In this document: positions 54,785-63,659 of the stretch, in pieces
Position numbering within the stretch: position 1 is the first letter of the stretch
How the letters are laid out: the number at the start of each line of letters is the position of its first letter
Program-made: the position numbers and the translations under genes
Assembly (NCBI RefSeq): GCF_018555685.1
Contig: NZ_JAFLWW010000006.1
Span: 434,001 to 498,000, forward strand
Source of the DNA: Aminobacter anthyllidis
Lineage (GTDB): Bacteria; Pseudomonadota; Alphaproteobacteria; Rhizobiales; Rhizobiaceae
Direction: 5' to 3'
DNA: 64,000 nucleotides
The notes under the pieces: generated by a model
Told to the model about the DNA's origin: nothing
Database searches by the model: none
What the model saw: the letters and a program-made list of their open reading frames with translations, nothing else

Positions 54785-56227
54785 ATGAGCAAAGGTTCTG
54801 AATCGTCGCAGCTCCGTCCCACCCCCCTCTGCCCTGCCGGGCATCTCCCCCGCAAGGGGGGAGATCGGCAGCTTCTGGCGCGCCGCTCATCTGGCTACGC
54901 TGACGATTGGCGGAGACGGTGGCGACAGCTGATCTCCCCCCTTGCGGGGGAGATGGCCGGCAGGCCAGAGGGGGGTGCGAAGAGGCGAAACCTCCGCAGT
55001 TTGGCTGCTGTATTTCTCGTCGCGTTGATGGCGGTTCCTCTCGCCGCTCCCGCCTCCGCCGCCAGGATCGACGACCAGTTCCAGGCCTGGCTTGCCAAGG
55101 ATCTCTGGCCCGAAGCCAAGGCCAAGGGCATCTCCAAGGCGACCTTCGATGCGGCCTTCGACGGTGTCTCCCCCAATCTCAAGCTGCCCGACCTCGTCTT
55201 GCCGGGCGAAAAGCCCAAGACGCCGAAGAAGCAGCACCAGGCCGAGTTCGGCTCGCCCGGCAACTACTTCTCCGAAAAGACGCTGGGTGCCGTCACTGCG
55301 GGCGGCCGCACGCGCGCCGGCGCCAACGCCAAAACGCTCGCCGCGATCGAAAAGCGCTTCGGCGTGCCGGCCGGCGTGGTGCTGGCGATCTGGGGCCGGG
55401 AGTCAGGCTTTGGCGCCGCCAAGATGCCCTACGATGCCTTCGAGGTGCTGGGCACTAAGGCGTTTCTCGCCACCCGCAAGGACATGTTCCGCAAGGAGCT
55501 GTTGGCCGGCCTTGAAATGGTCGAGCGCGGGCTGGTCAGCCGCAAGGCGATGCGCTCGTCCTGGGCCGGCGCGCTCGGCCAGCCGCAGTTCCTGCCGACG
55601 TCATTCCTCCAGCACGCCGTCGATTTCGACGGCGACGGCCGCGCCGACATCTGGAACTCGACACCCGACACGCTGGCCTCGATCGCCAACTATCTCGTCC
55701 ACTATGGCTGGGTGAAGGGGCGCGACTGGGGTTTTGAAGTGACGCTGCCGGACAACGTCTCTTGCGCCCTGGAGGGTCCCGACCAGGGCAAGAAAATCGC
55801 CGACTGGGCCGCCATGGGCATCACCCGCGTCGGCGGCAAGCCGTTCCCGCCAAACGAGGCGCGGGCCGAAGGTTTCCTGATGATGCCGGCGGGGCGCAAT
55901 GGACCTGCCTTCATCGTCACGCCCAATTTCTACGTGCTCAAGGAATACAACGAAAGCGACGTCTACGCGCTGTTCATCGGTCACGGTGCCGACCGGATTG
56001 CCTCCAGCGACCGGCGTTTCGCGGGTAGCTGGGGCAAGGTCGACGGGCTCTATCGCTCGGACATCGCCTCAATGCAGCGCGGCCTGGAGAAGCTCGGCTA
56101 CGATGTTGGCGGCGCCGACGGGTTGCCGGGCTTCAAGACACGCCGGTCGATCGGCGACTGGCAGGCCAAGAACGGCTGGGCCGCGACGTGTTTTCCCGAC
56201 AAGGGGATCGTCGAAGCGATGCGCTGA
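54785..56227 (+). CDS. lytic murein transglycosylase, MltB-like, with in-frame repeat in its N terminus
   Basis: Cleaves peptidoglycan glycan strands. The 480-residue frame has an SLT_2/MltB domain (catalytic Glu in IWGRESGFGAAKMPYD, and SWAGALGQPQFLPTSF) and a C-terminal peptidoglycan-binding domain (SMQRGLEKLGYDVGGADGLP). The real signal peptide seems to be RRNLRSLAAVFLVALMAVPL, but it starts only near residue 66. The segment before it (about residues 12-66) is a translated copy of the palindromic repeat. GAAGGAAG stands 5 bases before ATG 54785. ATG 54953 inside the repeat is the other option, with a poorly placed site. Confidence 0.9.
   Translation: MSKGSESSQLRPTPLCPAGHLPRKGGDRQLLARRSSGYADDWRRRWRQLISPLAGEMAGRPEGGAKRRNLRSLAAVFLVALMAVPLAAPASAARIDDQFQAWLAKDLWPEAKAKGISKATFDAAFDGVSPNLKLPDLVLPGEKPKTPKKQHQAEFGSPGNYFSEKTLGAVTAGGRTRAGANAKTLAAIEKRFGVPAGVVLAIWGRESGFGAAKMPYDAFEVLGTKAFLATRKDMFRKELLAGLEMVERGLVSRKAMRSSWAGALGQPQFLPTSFLQHAVDFDGDGRADIWNSTPDTLASIANYLVHYGWVKGRDWGFEVTLPDNVSCALEGPDQGKKIADWAAMGITRVGGKPFPPNEARAEGFLMMPAGRNGPAFIVTPNFYVLKEYNESDVYALFIGHGADRIASSDRRFAGSWGKVDGLYRSDIASMQRGLEKLGYDVGGADGLPGFKTRRSIGDWQAKNGWAATCFPDKGIVEAMR
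54818..54982. repeat. RIME-like inverted repeat element inside a coding sequence (family B, copy 2)
   Basis: Arms at 54818-54865 and 54931-54982 match the pair at 35094-35286. The 165 bases between the outermost ends are a multiple of three and open in the transglycosylase frame. Confidence 0.85.
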
Positions 56228-56231
56228 ATTC

Positions 56232-56364
56232 TTCCTTCTCCCCGTTTACGGGGAGAAGGTGGCCCAAAGGACCGGATGAGGGGCCGCGCCAACCTCTTCG
56301 AGCTCAGCTCGCCCTGCTTCGCTCGCAAGCTCGCTTTGCTTCCCTCTCCAGGTAAACGGGACGA
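56232..56364. repeat. palindromic intergenic repeat (family C, copy 2)
   Basis: CCTTCTCCCCG and CGGGGAGAAGG hairpin plus ACCGGATGAGGGGC tail, as at 33644. A partial reverse copy (about 56345-56364) closes the element. It fills the gap between two convergent genes. Confidence 0.75.
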
Positions 56365-56370
56365 GGAGCC

Positions 56371-57372
56371 TTACGCCGCCTTCGCCAGTCCGGCGCCGAC
56401 TTCCGCCAAGATCTCGTAGGACCGCTTGCGCGCGGCGTGGTCGAACACCTGCGCCGTGACCATCAGCTCGTCTGCACCGGTGCGCGCAATGAAGGCCTCG
56501 ACGCCACGCCGCACCGTTTCAGGCGACCCGACAACCGCGCAGGCGAGTGTTTGCGACAGCATCTGGCGCGCGACCGGGTCGAGCTCGCGCTCGTAGCCCT
56601 CGAGCGGCGCGGGCAGACGCCCGGGGCGACCGCTGCGCAGATTGACGAAGGCCTGCTGCACCGAGGTGAACAGGAGCTTTGCCTCCGCGTCGCTGTCGGC
56701 GGCAACGATGTTGATGCCGGCCATGACATAAGGCTTGGCCAGCCGCTCCGAGGGCTGGAAGCGCGAGCGGTAGATTTCGATCGCATGGTCGAGTTCGGAC
56801 GGGGCGAAATGCGAGGCGAAGGCATAGGGGAGGCCGAGCATGGCGGCGAGCTGGGCGCCATAGAGGCTGGAACCGAGCACCCAGACCTCGACCTGCTCGC
56901 CCTCGCCGGGCACGGCGCGGATGCGCTGCTCCGGCGTTGCCGGCTCGAAATAGCCCATCAGCTCGACGACATCCTGAGGGAAATTGTCGACGCCGGCTTC
57001 GAGATTGCGGCGCAGCGCGCGTGCGGTCAGCATGTCGGTGCCGGGCGCGCGGCCGATGCCGAGGTCGATACGGCCGGGGTGCAGGGCGGCCAGCGTGCCG
57101 AATTGCTCGGCAATGACCAGCGGCGCATGGTTGGGCAGCATGATGCCGCCGGCGCCGACGCGGATGGTGCTGGTGCCGGCGGCGACATGGGCGATGACCA
57201 CCGAGGTCGCGGCACTGGCGATACCGGCCATGTTGTGGTGTTCAGCCAGCCAGTAGCGGTGGAAGCCAAGCTTCTCGGCATGGCGGGCGAGGTCGAGCGT
57301 GTTGTGCAGCGATTGGCCGGCGGTACTGCCTTCGGTGACTGGCGAAAGGTCGAGGACGGACAAGGTGGTCAT
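56371..57372 (-). CDS. LLM class flavin-dependent oxidoreductase (luciferase-like)
   Basis: The 333-residue TIM-barrel protein starts [19 protein letters not shown], has [40 protein letters not shown] and [16 protein letters not shown], all typical of the bacterial luciferase-like MsnO8 branch. It uses reduced FMN; substrate unknown. A second LLM protein lies upstream on the same strand with a 127-bp gap, so they may work together but are not close paralogs. Confidence 0.9.
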   Translation of the reverse strand: MTTLSVLDLSPVTEGSTAGQSLHNTLDLARHAEKLGFHRYWLAEHHNMAGIASAATSVVIAHVAAGTSTIRVGAGGIMLPNHAPLVIAEQFGTLAALHPGRIDLGIGRAPGTDMLTARALRRNLEAGVDNFPQDVVELMGYFEPATPEQRIRAVPGEGEQVEVWVLGSSLYGAQLAAMLGLPYAFASHFAPSELDHAIEIYRSRFQPSERLAKPYVMAGINIVAADSDAEAKLLFTSVQQAFVNLRSGRPGRLPAPLEGYERELDPVARQMLSQTLACAVVGSPETVRRGVEAFIARTGADELMVTAQVFDHAARKRSYEILAEVGAGLAKAA

Positions 57373-57499
57373 GAGGCAGCTCCGGCGGGTGGGGACCCGC
57401 CGGATATAGGAAGCGTTATGTCAGCAAACAAACCTTCCCTGTGTGCGGAAGTCTTGGTCCAGCGGCTGAAGCGCTCTGATTGCGCTTCCGGCCGATAGC

Positions 57500-58552
57500 T
57501 CAGGCCGCCGTGTCGACAGCGGGAACGCCCAGCTCCTTGCGCACCAGCGGCGCGACCTTGGTGCCGTAGAGTTCGATCGCCTTCATGATCTTGTCGTGCG
57601 GCATGAGGCCGATCGCCATCTGCAGCAGGAAGCGGTCGTTCTTGAAGATCTTGTGCTGCGCCACGATCTTTTCTGCGACGACTTCCGGGTTGCCGACGAA
57701 CAGCGCGCCTTGCGGTGAGCGCGATTGGTCGAAATGCGCCCTGGATGTCGGCCCCCAGCCGCGCTCGCGGCCGATCCGGTTCATCACCTCGGCCTGTGGC
57801 AGGTAGAAGTCGTCCGCCGCCTGCTCGGTCGTTTCGCCGATGAAGCCATGCACGTTGATGCTGGTGGCAAGCTTGGCAGGGTCCTGGCCGCCTCGGCGGG
57901 CCGCCTCGCGATAGAGGTCGAACAGCGGCGCGAATCGCGCCGGTTCGCCGCCGATGATGGCGAGCGCCAGCGGCAGCCCGAGTACGCCGGCGCGGGCAGC
58001 CGATTGCGGCGTGCCGCCAATGGCGATCCAGATCGGCAGCTTGTCCTGATAGGGGCGGGGATAGACGCCACGGTCGTTGATCGGCGCGCGATGCGTACCG
58101 GTCCAGGTCACGCGCTCGCTGTCGCGCAGGGCAAGCAAAAGGTCGAGCTTCTCGGCGAACAGCTCGTCATAATCCTCGAGGTTGTAGCCGAACAGCGGAA
58201 ACGATTCGATGAAGGAGCCGCGCCCGGCCATGATCTCGGCGCGGCCGCCGGAAAGCTGGTCGAGCGTGGCGAACTGCTGGAACACGCGTACCGGATCGTC
58301 CGACGACAGCACGGTCACAGCGCTCGTCAGCCGGATGCGCTTGGTGCGCTCGGCGGCGGCGGCAAGGGCAACGACGGGTGCCGAGGCTGCATAGTCCGGG
58401 CGGTGGTGCTCGCCGAGGCCGAAAACGTCGAGGCCGACCTGGTCGGCCAGTTCGATTTCTTCGATCAGATTGCGCAGCCGCTGATGCGCCCCGATGGCGT
58501 TGGCGCCGGGCTCTGGGCTAACGTCTGCAAAAGTGTAGAGGCCAAGTTCCAT
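57500..58552 (-). CDS. LLM class flavin-dependent oxidoreductase (luciferase-like)
   Basis: The 350-residue flavin enzyme starts [20 protein letters not shown], has [38 protein letters not shown] and [20 protein letters not shown]. This is the CE1758-type LLM branch. Start at ATG 58552 in MELGLYTF; an upstream 17-codon extension is not conserved in style. Substrate unknown. Confidence 0.9.
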   Translation of the reverse strand: MELGLYTFADVSPEPGANAIGAHQRLRNLIEEIELADQVGLDVFGLGEHHRPDYAASAPVVALAAAAERTKRIRLTSAVTVLSSDDPVRVFQQFATLDQLSGGRAEIMAGRGSFIESFPLFGYNLEDYDELFAEKLDLLLALRDSERVTWTGTHRAPINDRGVYPRPYQDKLPIWIAIGGTPQSAARAGVLGLPLALAIIGGEPARFAPLFDLYREAARRGGQDPAKLATSINVHGFIGETTEQAADDFYLPQAEVMNRIGRERGWGPTSRAHFDQSRSPQGALFVGNPEVVAEKIVAQHKIFKNDRFLLQMAIGLMPHDKIMKAIELYGTKVAPLVRKELGVPAVDTAA

Positions 58553-58771
58553 GATCGCTGGTCCTATCGCTGGTTTTCGTGCTACAGGTAGCCATCGCTC
58601 CACAAAGCCGCCAGATGCGGTCTAGTGAACAATCCATATCGAGATTGGCGCCAAAGAGCGTTTCCTATCCGCAACATCACGCGAATTCATGGGAGACACG
58701 CCTTTTTGGCGCTTGAACTATGCCTTCGCACGCGTATGTAAACGTCGCGAAGTGACTCCAGGGAAATCAAA

Positions 58772-59200
58772 TTGGCAATCTACAGGGAAAAAGACGTCTT
58801 CGAGCGGCGTAACGCCGCCAATGACGCAAAGAAAGCTCTCCTCGAAAAGTACAAGGCTCGCCCGGCAGCCGACGATCCAGAAGTTCTGGCACGCCAGGCC
58901 GAGCGCAAGGCCATCCTCGAGGCTCGCGCCATCCGCGAAGCCGAGAAGGAAAAGCTGAGGCAGGAACGCCTGGCTCGCGAAGCCATTGAAAAGGCCGAGC
59001 GCGAAGCCAAGGCCGAAGCTGAACGCCTGGCCGCCGAAGAGGCCGCACAGGCGGAAGCCAAGGCACGCGAGGCCGAAGAGGCCGACCGCATCAGCCGCCT
59101 GCTCTCCGACGAGGCAGAGCGCAAGGCCAAGCGTGACGCGCGTTACGCAGCGCGCAAGTCGCGCGGCAAGCGGATGCCGCCTTCGGCCAACTTCGGCTGA
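58772..59200 (+). CDS. DUF6481 family protein, highly charged helix
   Basis: The 142-residue protein is nearly all one long charged helix (about 35-130) rich in Ala, Glu, Arg and Lys, with heptad-like KAEREAKAEAERLAAEEAAQ. The N-terminal MAIYREKDVFERRNAANDAK and C-terminal SRGKRMPPSANFG are the conserved ends. Function unknown. It starts at TTG 58772 with AGGGA upstream. The 218-bp gap before it holds only its control region. Confidence 0.75.
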   Translation: MAIYREKDVFERRNAANDAKKALLEKYKARPAADDPEVLARQAERKAILEARAIREAEKEKLRQERLAREAIEKAEREAKAEAERLAAEEAAQAEAKAREAEEADRISRLLSDEAERKAKRDARYAARKSRGKRMPPSANFG

Positions 59201-59399
59201 TCACAGGCCAATTCGCATGAATGACGCGTCGGCCCGTTAGCCGGGCTCGATCGCGCGAATTCAAACGTCCAGCGATTCGCAAACGGGGTGATTGCCAGGC
59301 CCCGGGCGCGGATCGCGTTCGTGCGTCTGATGCACGGCTGCTGAAATCGGAATCGATCCTCGCCAGGGCGTGCAAAAATCAAAGCTTGGGAAATGGTGA

Positions 59400-59422
59400 G
59401 GCCCGCCCGTTTCGGGCAGGCC
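59400..59422 (-). terminator. hairpin after the guanidinium exporter gene
   Basis: A 10-bp stem with one mismatch (59400-59409 with 59413-59422), loop of three, 18 bases after the stop. There is no clear T run, so its strength is uncertain. The gap 59201-59440 has no other recognisable feature. Confidence 0.5.
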
Positions 59423-59440
59423 GTTGCAAAGGTTGGCTGA

Positions 59441-59755
59441 TCAGGCGACGAGCTTGAGGCCAACGATGCCCGAGACGATCAGGCCGATGCAGGCGAGGCG
59501 AATCGCTGTCGCCGGCTCGCCGAAAAGCCAGATGCCGAGCATCGCGGTGCCGACGGTGCCGATGCCGGTCCAGATCGCATAGGCGGTGCCGAGGGGCAGC
59601 GACTTCAGCGCCAGACCGAGCAGGCCGAGGCTGATGACCATCGAGGCTACGGTGAGGACGGTCGGCGTCAGCTTCGAAAAGCCGTCCGTATACTTCAGGC
59701 CGATGGCCCAGCCGATCTCGAACAGGCCGGCGAAAAACAGATAAGTCCAAGCCAT
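59441..59755 (-). CDS. sugE: SMR family guanidinium exporter (Gdx/SugE)
   Basis: Four-helix dual-topology exporter, 104 residues. It begins MAWTYLFFAGLFEIGWAIGL with the ion-binding Glu (residue 13), has SLPLGTAYAIWTGIGTVG and ends IGLIVSGIVGLKLVA, all like SugE/Gdx rather than the multidrug EmrE. SugE homologs under guanidine riboswitches export guanidinium in exchange for protons. A guanidine-II riboswitch lies in the leader, so this function is well supported. Start at ATG 59755, TGGAGCG 5 bases before. Confidence 0.93.
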   Translation of the reverse strand: MAWTYLFFAGLFEIGWAIGLKYTDGFSKLTPTVLTVASMVISLGLLGLALKSLPLGTAYAIWTGIGTVGTAMLGIWLFGEPATAIRLACIGLIVSGIVGLKLVA

Positions 59756-59774
59756 GGAACGCTCCATTGGAATG

Positions 59775-59824
59775 GCGGGTCGTCCCAGCCGGTTTTTTTG
59801 GGAGATGCAAGGCCGTCCTTGCAC
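59775..59824 (-). promoter_or_regulatory. guanidine-II (mini-ykkC) riboswitch
   Basis: On the minus strand two hairpins show the hallmark ACGR loops: GCAAGG-ACGG-CCTTGC (59822-59807) and GGG-ACGA-CCC (59786-59777), joined by an A-rich linker of about 20 bases. The second hairpin ends 13 bases before the Shine-Dalgarno sequence of sugE. Guanidine binding to this class frees the ribosome site and turns on guanidine export. Confidence 0.88.
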
Positions 59825-59828
59825 CGGT

Positions 59829-59857
59829 TAGATAGGTTTTTTCAAAGAAAAATTCAA
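59829..59857 (-). promoter_or_regulatory. sigma-70 promoter of the riboswitch-sugE transcript
   Basis: Minus strand: TTGAAT (59857-59852), 17-base spacer, TATCTA (59834-59829). The expected start is at about 59822, the first base of riboswitch hairpin one. Confidence 0.65.
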
Positions 59858-59862
59858 CCATG

Positions 59863-59882
59863 CGCCCGGCCGAAACCGGGCG
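59863..59882 (-). terminator. hairpin downstream of the 41-residue gene
   Basis: CGCCCGG (59863-59869) and CCGGGCG (59876-59882) form a stem. On minus it is followed at some distance by TTTTT and lies 31 bases after the small gene and just before the sugE promoter. Confidence 0.5.
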
Positions 59883-59913
59883 TGGTTGATTGGCGTCTAG
59901 CCAGCCTGAAGGA

Positions 59914-60039
59914 CTACTTGTCCTTGATCTTGATTGCCTGCACCGGAGGCGCCTTGAATGCCGGCGTGGGCGCAGGCTTCTTGGCATCTTTTTTCGGTTT
60001 CCGGGCTTCTTTCCCGGCTTTCATCGCACCCTTGGCCAT
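59914..60039 (-). CDS. 41-residue Lys/Ala/Pro-rich small protein
   Basis: Starts at ATG 60039 and reads MAKGAMKAGKEARKPKKDAK, then a Pro-rich stretch (PAPTPAFKAPP) and ends QAIKIKDK at a TAG. A clear GGGAGAA site stands 8 bases before the ATG. Eleven of the first 21 residues are Lys, Arg or Glu/Asp. It has the look of a small basic, disordered nucleic-acid or protein-binding peptide. I do not recognise a named family; the good ribosome site, the biased composition and the hairpin after it support it as real. Confidence 0.6.
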   Translation of the reverse strand: MAKGAMKAGKEARKPKKDAKKPAPTPAFKAPPVQAIKIKDK

Positions 60040-60191
60040 GATTCGTTTCTCCCGCTGCTGAGACGCGAAGTGAAACGCGAAGTCGCCGCGCTTGCAAGAG
60101 GGGTATTGAGGGCGACGACAACGGCCGTGCCAAGGCGAAAATGCTTGAGTGGGCCAGCGTCCCGGCTACTCTGTTCGAACACGAGGGACAG

Positions 60192-61169
60192 ATGGCGGCG
60201 CAATCCGGCTCCAGATTTGTGATCTTCGCCGCGATTGCAGGCAACCTGCTGATCGCGGTGACCAAGTTCGTAGCTGCCGCCTACACCGGCAGTTCGGCGA
60301 TGCTGTCGGAAGGCGTGCATTCGCTGGTCGATACCGGCAACGGCCTGCTTCTGCTCTACGGCTTGCATCGCGCCGCCCAGCCGCCTGATTTGATGCACCC
60401 GCTCGGCCATGGCCGCGAGCTCTATTTCTGGAGCTTCATCGTCGCACTGCTGGTCTTCGCGCTCGGTGCCGGCGTCGCCTTCTACGAAGGCATTATCCAC
60501 ATGCTCGATCCCGAGCCGATCGAGAACCCGCTCATCAACTATGTGGTGCTTGCTCTGTGCATGGTGTTCGAGGGTGGTTCTTGGCTGGTCGCGCTCAAGG
60601 AATTCCGTCGCAGCAAGGGCGAGCTCGGCTACATCGAGGCCGTGCGCCGCAGCAAGGATCCGAGCGTCTACACCGTCCTGTTCGAAGACAGCGCGGCGCT
60701 GCTCGGCCTGGTGATTGCGTTCGTCGGCATATCGGCTGCGCATTATTTCGAGCAGCCCTGGCTCGACGGTGCCGCCTCGATTGGCATCAGCCTGATCCTG
60801 GGAGCGACCGCCGTGTTCCTGGCGCGCGAGAGCAAGGGGCTGCTGATGGGCGAGCCGGCGTCGCGCGACGTGCAGTCGTCGATCCTGGCGATCGCCCAGG
60901 CCGATCCTGCCGTCGAAAGGGCTAATGGCGTGCTGACCGTGCATCTGGGACCGGAGCAGGTTGTCGCCGGGCTGAGCCTCGATTTTGTCGATCATCTCTC
61001 CGCCGCCGACATCGAGACCTGCGTCGAGCGGCTGGAAGCCAGGCTCAAGGCCGAAGTGCCCGAGGTGACGGCGGTGTTCGTCAAGCCGCAGACATCGCAG
61101 CTCTGGCGGGAACGGCGAGAGCGGATCGTCAACCCTGACGCTGGGACGGCCGCGCCTGACAGCGAGTAG
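60192..61169 (+). CDS. cation diffusion facilitator family transporter
   Basis: Proton-coupled divalent cation exporter, 325 residues, with about six membrane segments and a C-terminal cytoplasmic domain (about 205-305). Segment II has SSAMLSEGVHSLVDTGNGLL with the His-x3-Asp metal site; segment V reads VLFEDSAALLGLVIA, where the usual His is not present. This pattern is like the ZNT9-type CDF branch. Start at ATG 60192 with GAGGGA upstream; the frame is open back to 60141. Metal unknown, zinc or manganese likely. Confidence 0.9.
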   Translation: MAAQSGSRFVIFAAIAGNLLIAVTKFVAAAYTGSSAMLSEGVHSLVDTGNGLLLLYGLHRAAQPPDLMHPLGHGRELYFWSFIVALLVFALGAGVAFYEGIIHMLDPEPIENPLINYVVLALCMVFEGGSWLVALKEFRRSKGELGYIEAVRRSKDPSVYTVLFEDSAALLGLVIAFVGISAAHYFEQPWLDGAASIGISLILGATAVFLARESKGLLMGEPASRDVQSSILAIAQADPAVERANGVLTVHLGPEQVVAGLSLDFVDHLSAADIETCVERLEARLKAEVPEVTAVFVKPQTSQLWRERRERIVNPDAGTAAPDSE

Positions 61170-61297
61170 GCACCCGCTCCAACGCCACGGTCTGTCTATG
61201 CTGCTGTTGCAGCCAGATCTCTGCCGAAAACCGGTTCCTCCGTTTCAGCTTCGTGCTTTAGGATGCGGGCAGTCAAAACACCCGAAGGGAGGCTTCC

Positions 61298-61699
61298 ATG
61301 AAGATCGAGGGCGGGTGCCATTGCGGCGCCATCACCTACAAGGCCGAAGTCGACCCTGAAAAGACGGCGATCTGCCATTGCACCGACTGCCAGAAGCTGA
61401 CCGGAACGGCCTTCCGTGTCACCGTGCCGGTGCCGGAGGACAAGATCGCGTTTTCGGGAACGCCGAAGATCTACATCAAGACAGGCGAAAGCGGCAACAA
61501 GCGCGCGCAGGGCTTCTGTCCGGAATGCGGCTCGCATCTCTTCGCCACCTCCGTCGGTGACGGGCCAAAGGTCTATGGCCTGAGGACAGGTACCTCAGAC
61601 CAGCGCGAGCAGCTGGTGCCACGCAAGCAGGTCTGGCACCGCTCGGCGTTGCATTGGCTGCCGGAATTCGATGGCATGGCGACGGTGGAAAAGGCGTAG
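61298..61699 (+). CDS. GFA (glutathione-dependent formaldehyde-activating) family protein
   Basis: The 133-residue zinc protein has the family cysteine pattern: GGCHCGAITYKAEV, CHCTDCQKLTGTAF and FCPECGSHLFAT. The fold binds two zinc ions. Some members act on glutathione adducts, but most are uncharacterised; no formaldehyde genes are near. AAGGGAGG lies 7 bases before the ATG. Confidence 0.9.
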   Translation: MKIEGGCHCGAITYKAEVDPEKTAICHCTDCQKLTGTAFRVTVPVPEDKIAFSGTPKIYIKTGESGNKRAQGFCPECGSHLFATSVGDGPKVYGLRTGTSDQREQLVPRKQVWHRSALHWLPEFDGMATVEKA

Positions 61700-61704
61700 C
61701 CTGC

Positions 61705-62961
61705 CTAATCCTCTTCGACGACGCGCAGGCGGAGCTGGCCGGTCTTCGAATCGGCCGCACGCGCGGCTTGAGGCGGTGGCGCGTCTTCGGCCTCGCCGGC
61801 ATGTCCCGCGCCGAACTCCAGCGCCTCGATCTTTTCGCCGCGCTTGGTGACTTTCGACGACGACACGAGGATGTCGTCAATGTCCTTGCTGGCCTGGCCG
61901 AAATGCGTCTGCAGCTTGCGCACGCGATCGTCGAGACGGCCGACGTCCTCCATCAGGCGGATGACCTCGCCCTGGATCAGATGCGCCTGTTCGCGCATGC
62001 GGGCGTCCTTGAGGATCGCCTGGATGACCTGGATCGACAGCATCAACAGCGACGGCGAGACGATGACGATGCGGGCGCGATGCGCCCGGTGGACCAGCGA
62101 TTCGAAGTTCTCGTGGATCTCGGCGAAGATCGATTCCGACGGCACGAACATGAAGGCGGTGTCCTGCGTCTCGCCAGCGATCAGGTACTTCTCCGAGATC
62201 GCCTTGATGTGCACTTCGAGGTCGCGCCGGAAAGCCTGGGCGGCATATTTCTGTGCATCCGCAGCGCCCTCCACATCAGCCGCGGCGCGGATGGCGTTCC
62301 AAGCCTCGAGCGGAAACTTGGCATCGATGACCAGCGACGGCGCGCCGTTGGGCATCTTGACCAGGCAGTCCGGCCGGTTGTTGTTCGACAGTGTCGCCTG
62401 GAATTCATAGGCGCCAAGCGGCAGGCCGTCGGCGACGATCGTTTCCATGCGCGACTGGCCAAAGGCGCCGCGTGTCTGCTTGTTGGACAGGATCGCCTGC
62501 AACTGCACGACCTGGCCGGCGAGCGACTGGATGTTGCCTTGCGCCGTGTCGATGACCGCCAGCCGCTCCTGCAGCTTGGCCAGGCTGTCATGCGTCGACT
62601 TGGTCTGCTCGACCATGGTCTGGCCGATGCGGCCGGTCATCGCGTCAAGGCGCTGGCCGAGCGACTGGGTCAGCTCTGCCTGGCGGGCACCGAAGATGTC
62701 GGCGACGGTGCCGAGCCTGCCCTGCATCTCGGCCTGGGCCTGCAGGATGCCGGCCATGCGGGCCTCGGCGTCGCGGGCATGATCAGCTGCCTCGGCAGCG
62801 GCCACGGCCCGCGCCTTGGCTGAGCGCCACAAGGCGATCATCAGCACGGCGAGCAACACGACGAACAGCAAGGCGCCGAAGCCAAGCGCCTGGCCGAGCG
62901 TGATGATGGTCGCGCCAAGCTGGGCGATGGGGGCGGACAAGATGCTGGAAAGCTCGTTCAT
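61705..62961 (-). CDS. rmuC: DNA recombination protein RmuC
   Basis: Nuclease-like protein that limits sequence inversions. The 418-residue protein has an N-terminal membrane helix (GFGALLFVVLLAVLMIALW), a coiled coil (about 55-150), and the RmuC domain (about 155-370) with PNGAPSLVIDAKFPLEAW, TAFMFVPSESIFAEIHENF and VIVSPSLLMLSIQVIQAIL. It ends in an Ala/Glu-rich tail. ATGs at 62961 and 62973 and a TTG at 62991 are possible. Divergent from def. Confidence 0.93.
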   Translation of the reverse strand: MNELSSILSAPIAQLGATIITLGQALGFGALLFVVLLAVLMIALWRSAKARAVAAAEAADHARDAEARMAGILQAQAEMQGRLGTVADIFGARQAELTQSLGQRLDAMTGRIGQTMVEQTKSTHDSLAKLQERLAVIDTAQGNIQSLAGQVVQLQAILSNKQTRGAFGQSRMETIVADGLPLGAYEFQATLSNNNRPDCLVKMPNGAPSLVIDAKFPLEAWNAIRAAADVEGAADAQKYAAQAFRRDLEVHIKAISEKYLIAGETQDTAFMFVPSESIFAEIHENFESLVHRAHRARIVIVSPSLLMLSIQVIQAILKDARMREQAHLIQGEVIRLMEDVGRLDDRVRKLQTHFGQASKDIDDILVSSSKVTKRGEKIEALEFGAGHAGEAEDAPPPQAARAADSKTGQLRLRVVEED

Positions 62962-63064
62962 GGCCGGCACCATAACCGATTCGTCCCGCAAGGTCAGATC
63001 AAAGCGAGAACATTGCCGTGTCAGACCAGTTGACGGCTTTATTCTGACATCTTAGTTGAAGCGC

Positions 63065-63595
63065 ATGACGATCAAGCCGCTCATCATCCTGCCCGATCCG
63101 CTCCTGCGCGAGCATTCCAAGCCGGTCGAACACATCGACGACGGCGTGCGCAAGTTCGCGCGCGACATGCTCGACACGATGTATGACGCGCCAGGCATTG
63201 GCCTCGCCGCGATCCAGGTCGGCGAGCCGATCCGGATGCTGGTGATCGACCTTGCCAAGGAAGGCGAGGAGCCGGCGCCGCGCATCGTCATCAATCCTGA
63301 GATCGTCACCAGCGGCGAAGACCGCTCGATCTACGAAGAAGGCTGCCTGTCGATCCCCGATTATTATGCCGAGGTCGAGCGCCCGGCGACGGTGCGGGTC
63401 AAGTATCTCGACGAGCATGGCAAGCTCCAGGAGGTCGATGCCGACGGCCTGCTCGCCACCTGCCTGCAGCATGAGATCGATCATCTGAACGGCGTGCTGT
63501 TCATCGACTACATCTCCAAGCTCAAGCGCGACATGGTGATGAAGAAGTTCAAGAAGCTCGCCAAGGACCGTCCGCCAAGCCGCATGGTGGGGTGA
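63065..63595 (+). CDS. def: peptide deformylase
   Basis: Metalloenzyme that removes the formyl group from nascent proteins. The 176-residue protein shows the three motifs in order: [10 protein letters not shown] (about 44), [14 protein letters not shown] (about 92) and [16 protein letters not shown] (about 134). The metal is bound by that Cys and the two His of HEIDH. Start ATG 63065, with a TTG at 63056 also in frame. No fmt gene in view. Confidence 0.96.
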   Translation: MTIKPLIILPDPLLREHSKPVEHIDDGVRKFARDMLDTMYDAPGIGLAAIQVGEPIRMLVIDLAKEGEEPAPRIVINPEIVTSGEDRSIYEEGCLSIPDYYAEVERPATVRVKYLDEHGKLQEVDADGLLATCLQHEIDHLNGVLFIDYISKLKRDMVMKKFKKLAKDRPPSRMVG

Positions 63596-63626
63596 TTCCA
63601 CCTTGTTTGCTGGTGCCGCCACCATC

Positions 63627-63643
63627 TGATATCATTGATATCA
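63627..63643. promoter_or_regulatory. tandem operator-like repeat upstream of the fitAB-type pair
   Basis: Two copies of the palindrome TGATATCA (63627-63634 and 63636-63643) with one base between, 16 bases before the antitoxin start. It fits a site for autorepression by the ribbon-helix-helix antitoxin. Confidence 0.55.
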
Positions 63644-63659
63644 ACCGATGGAGGCGCGC

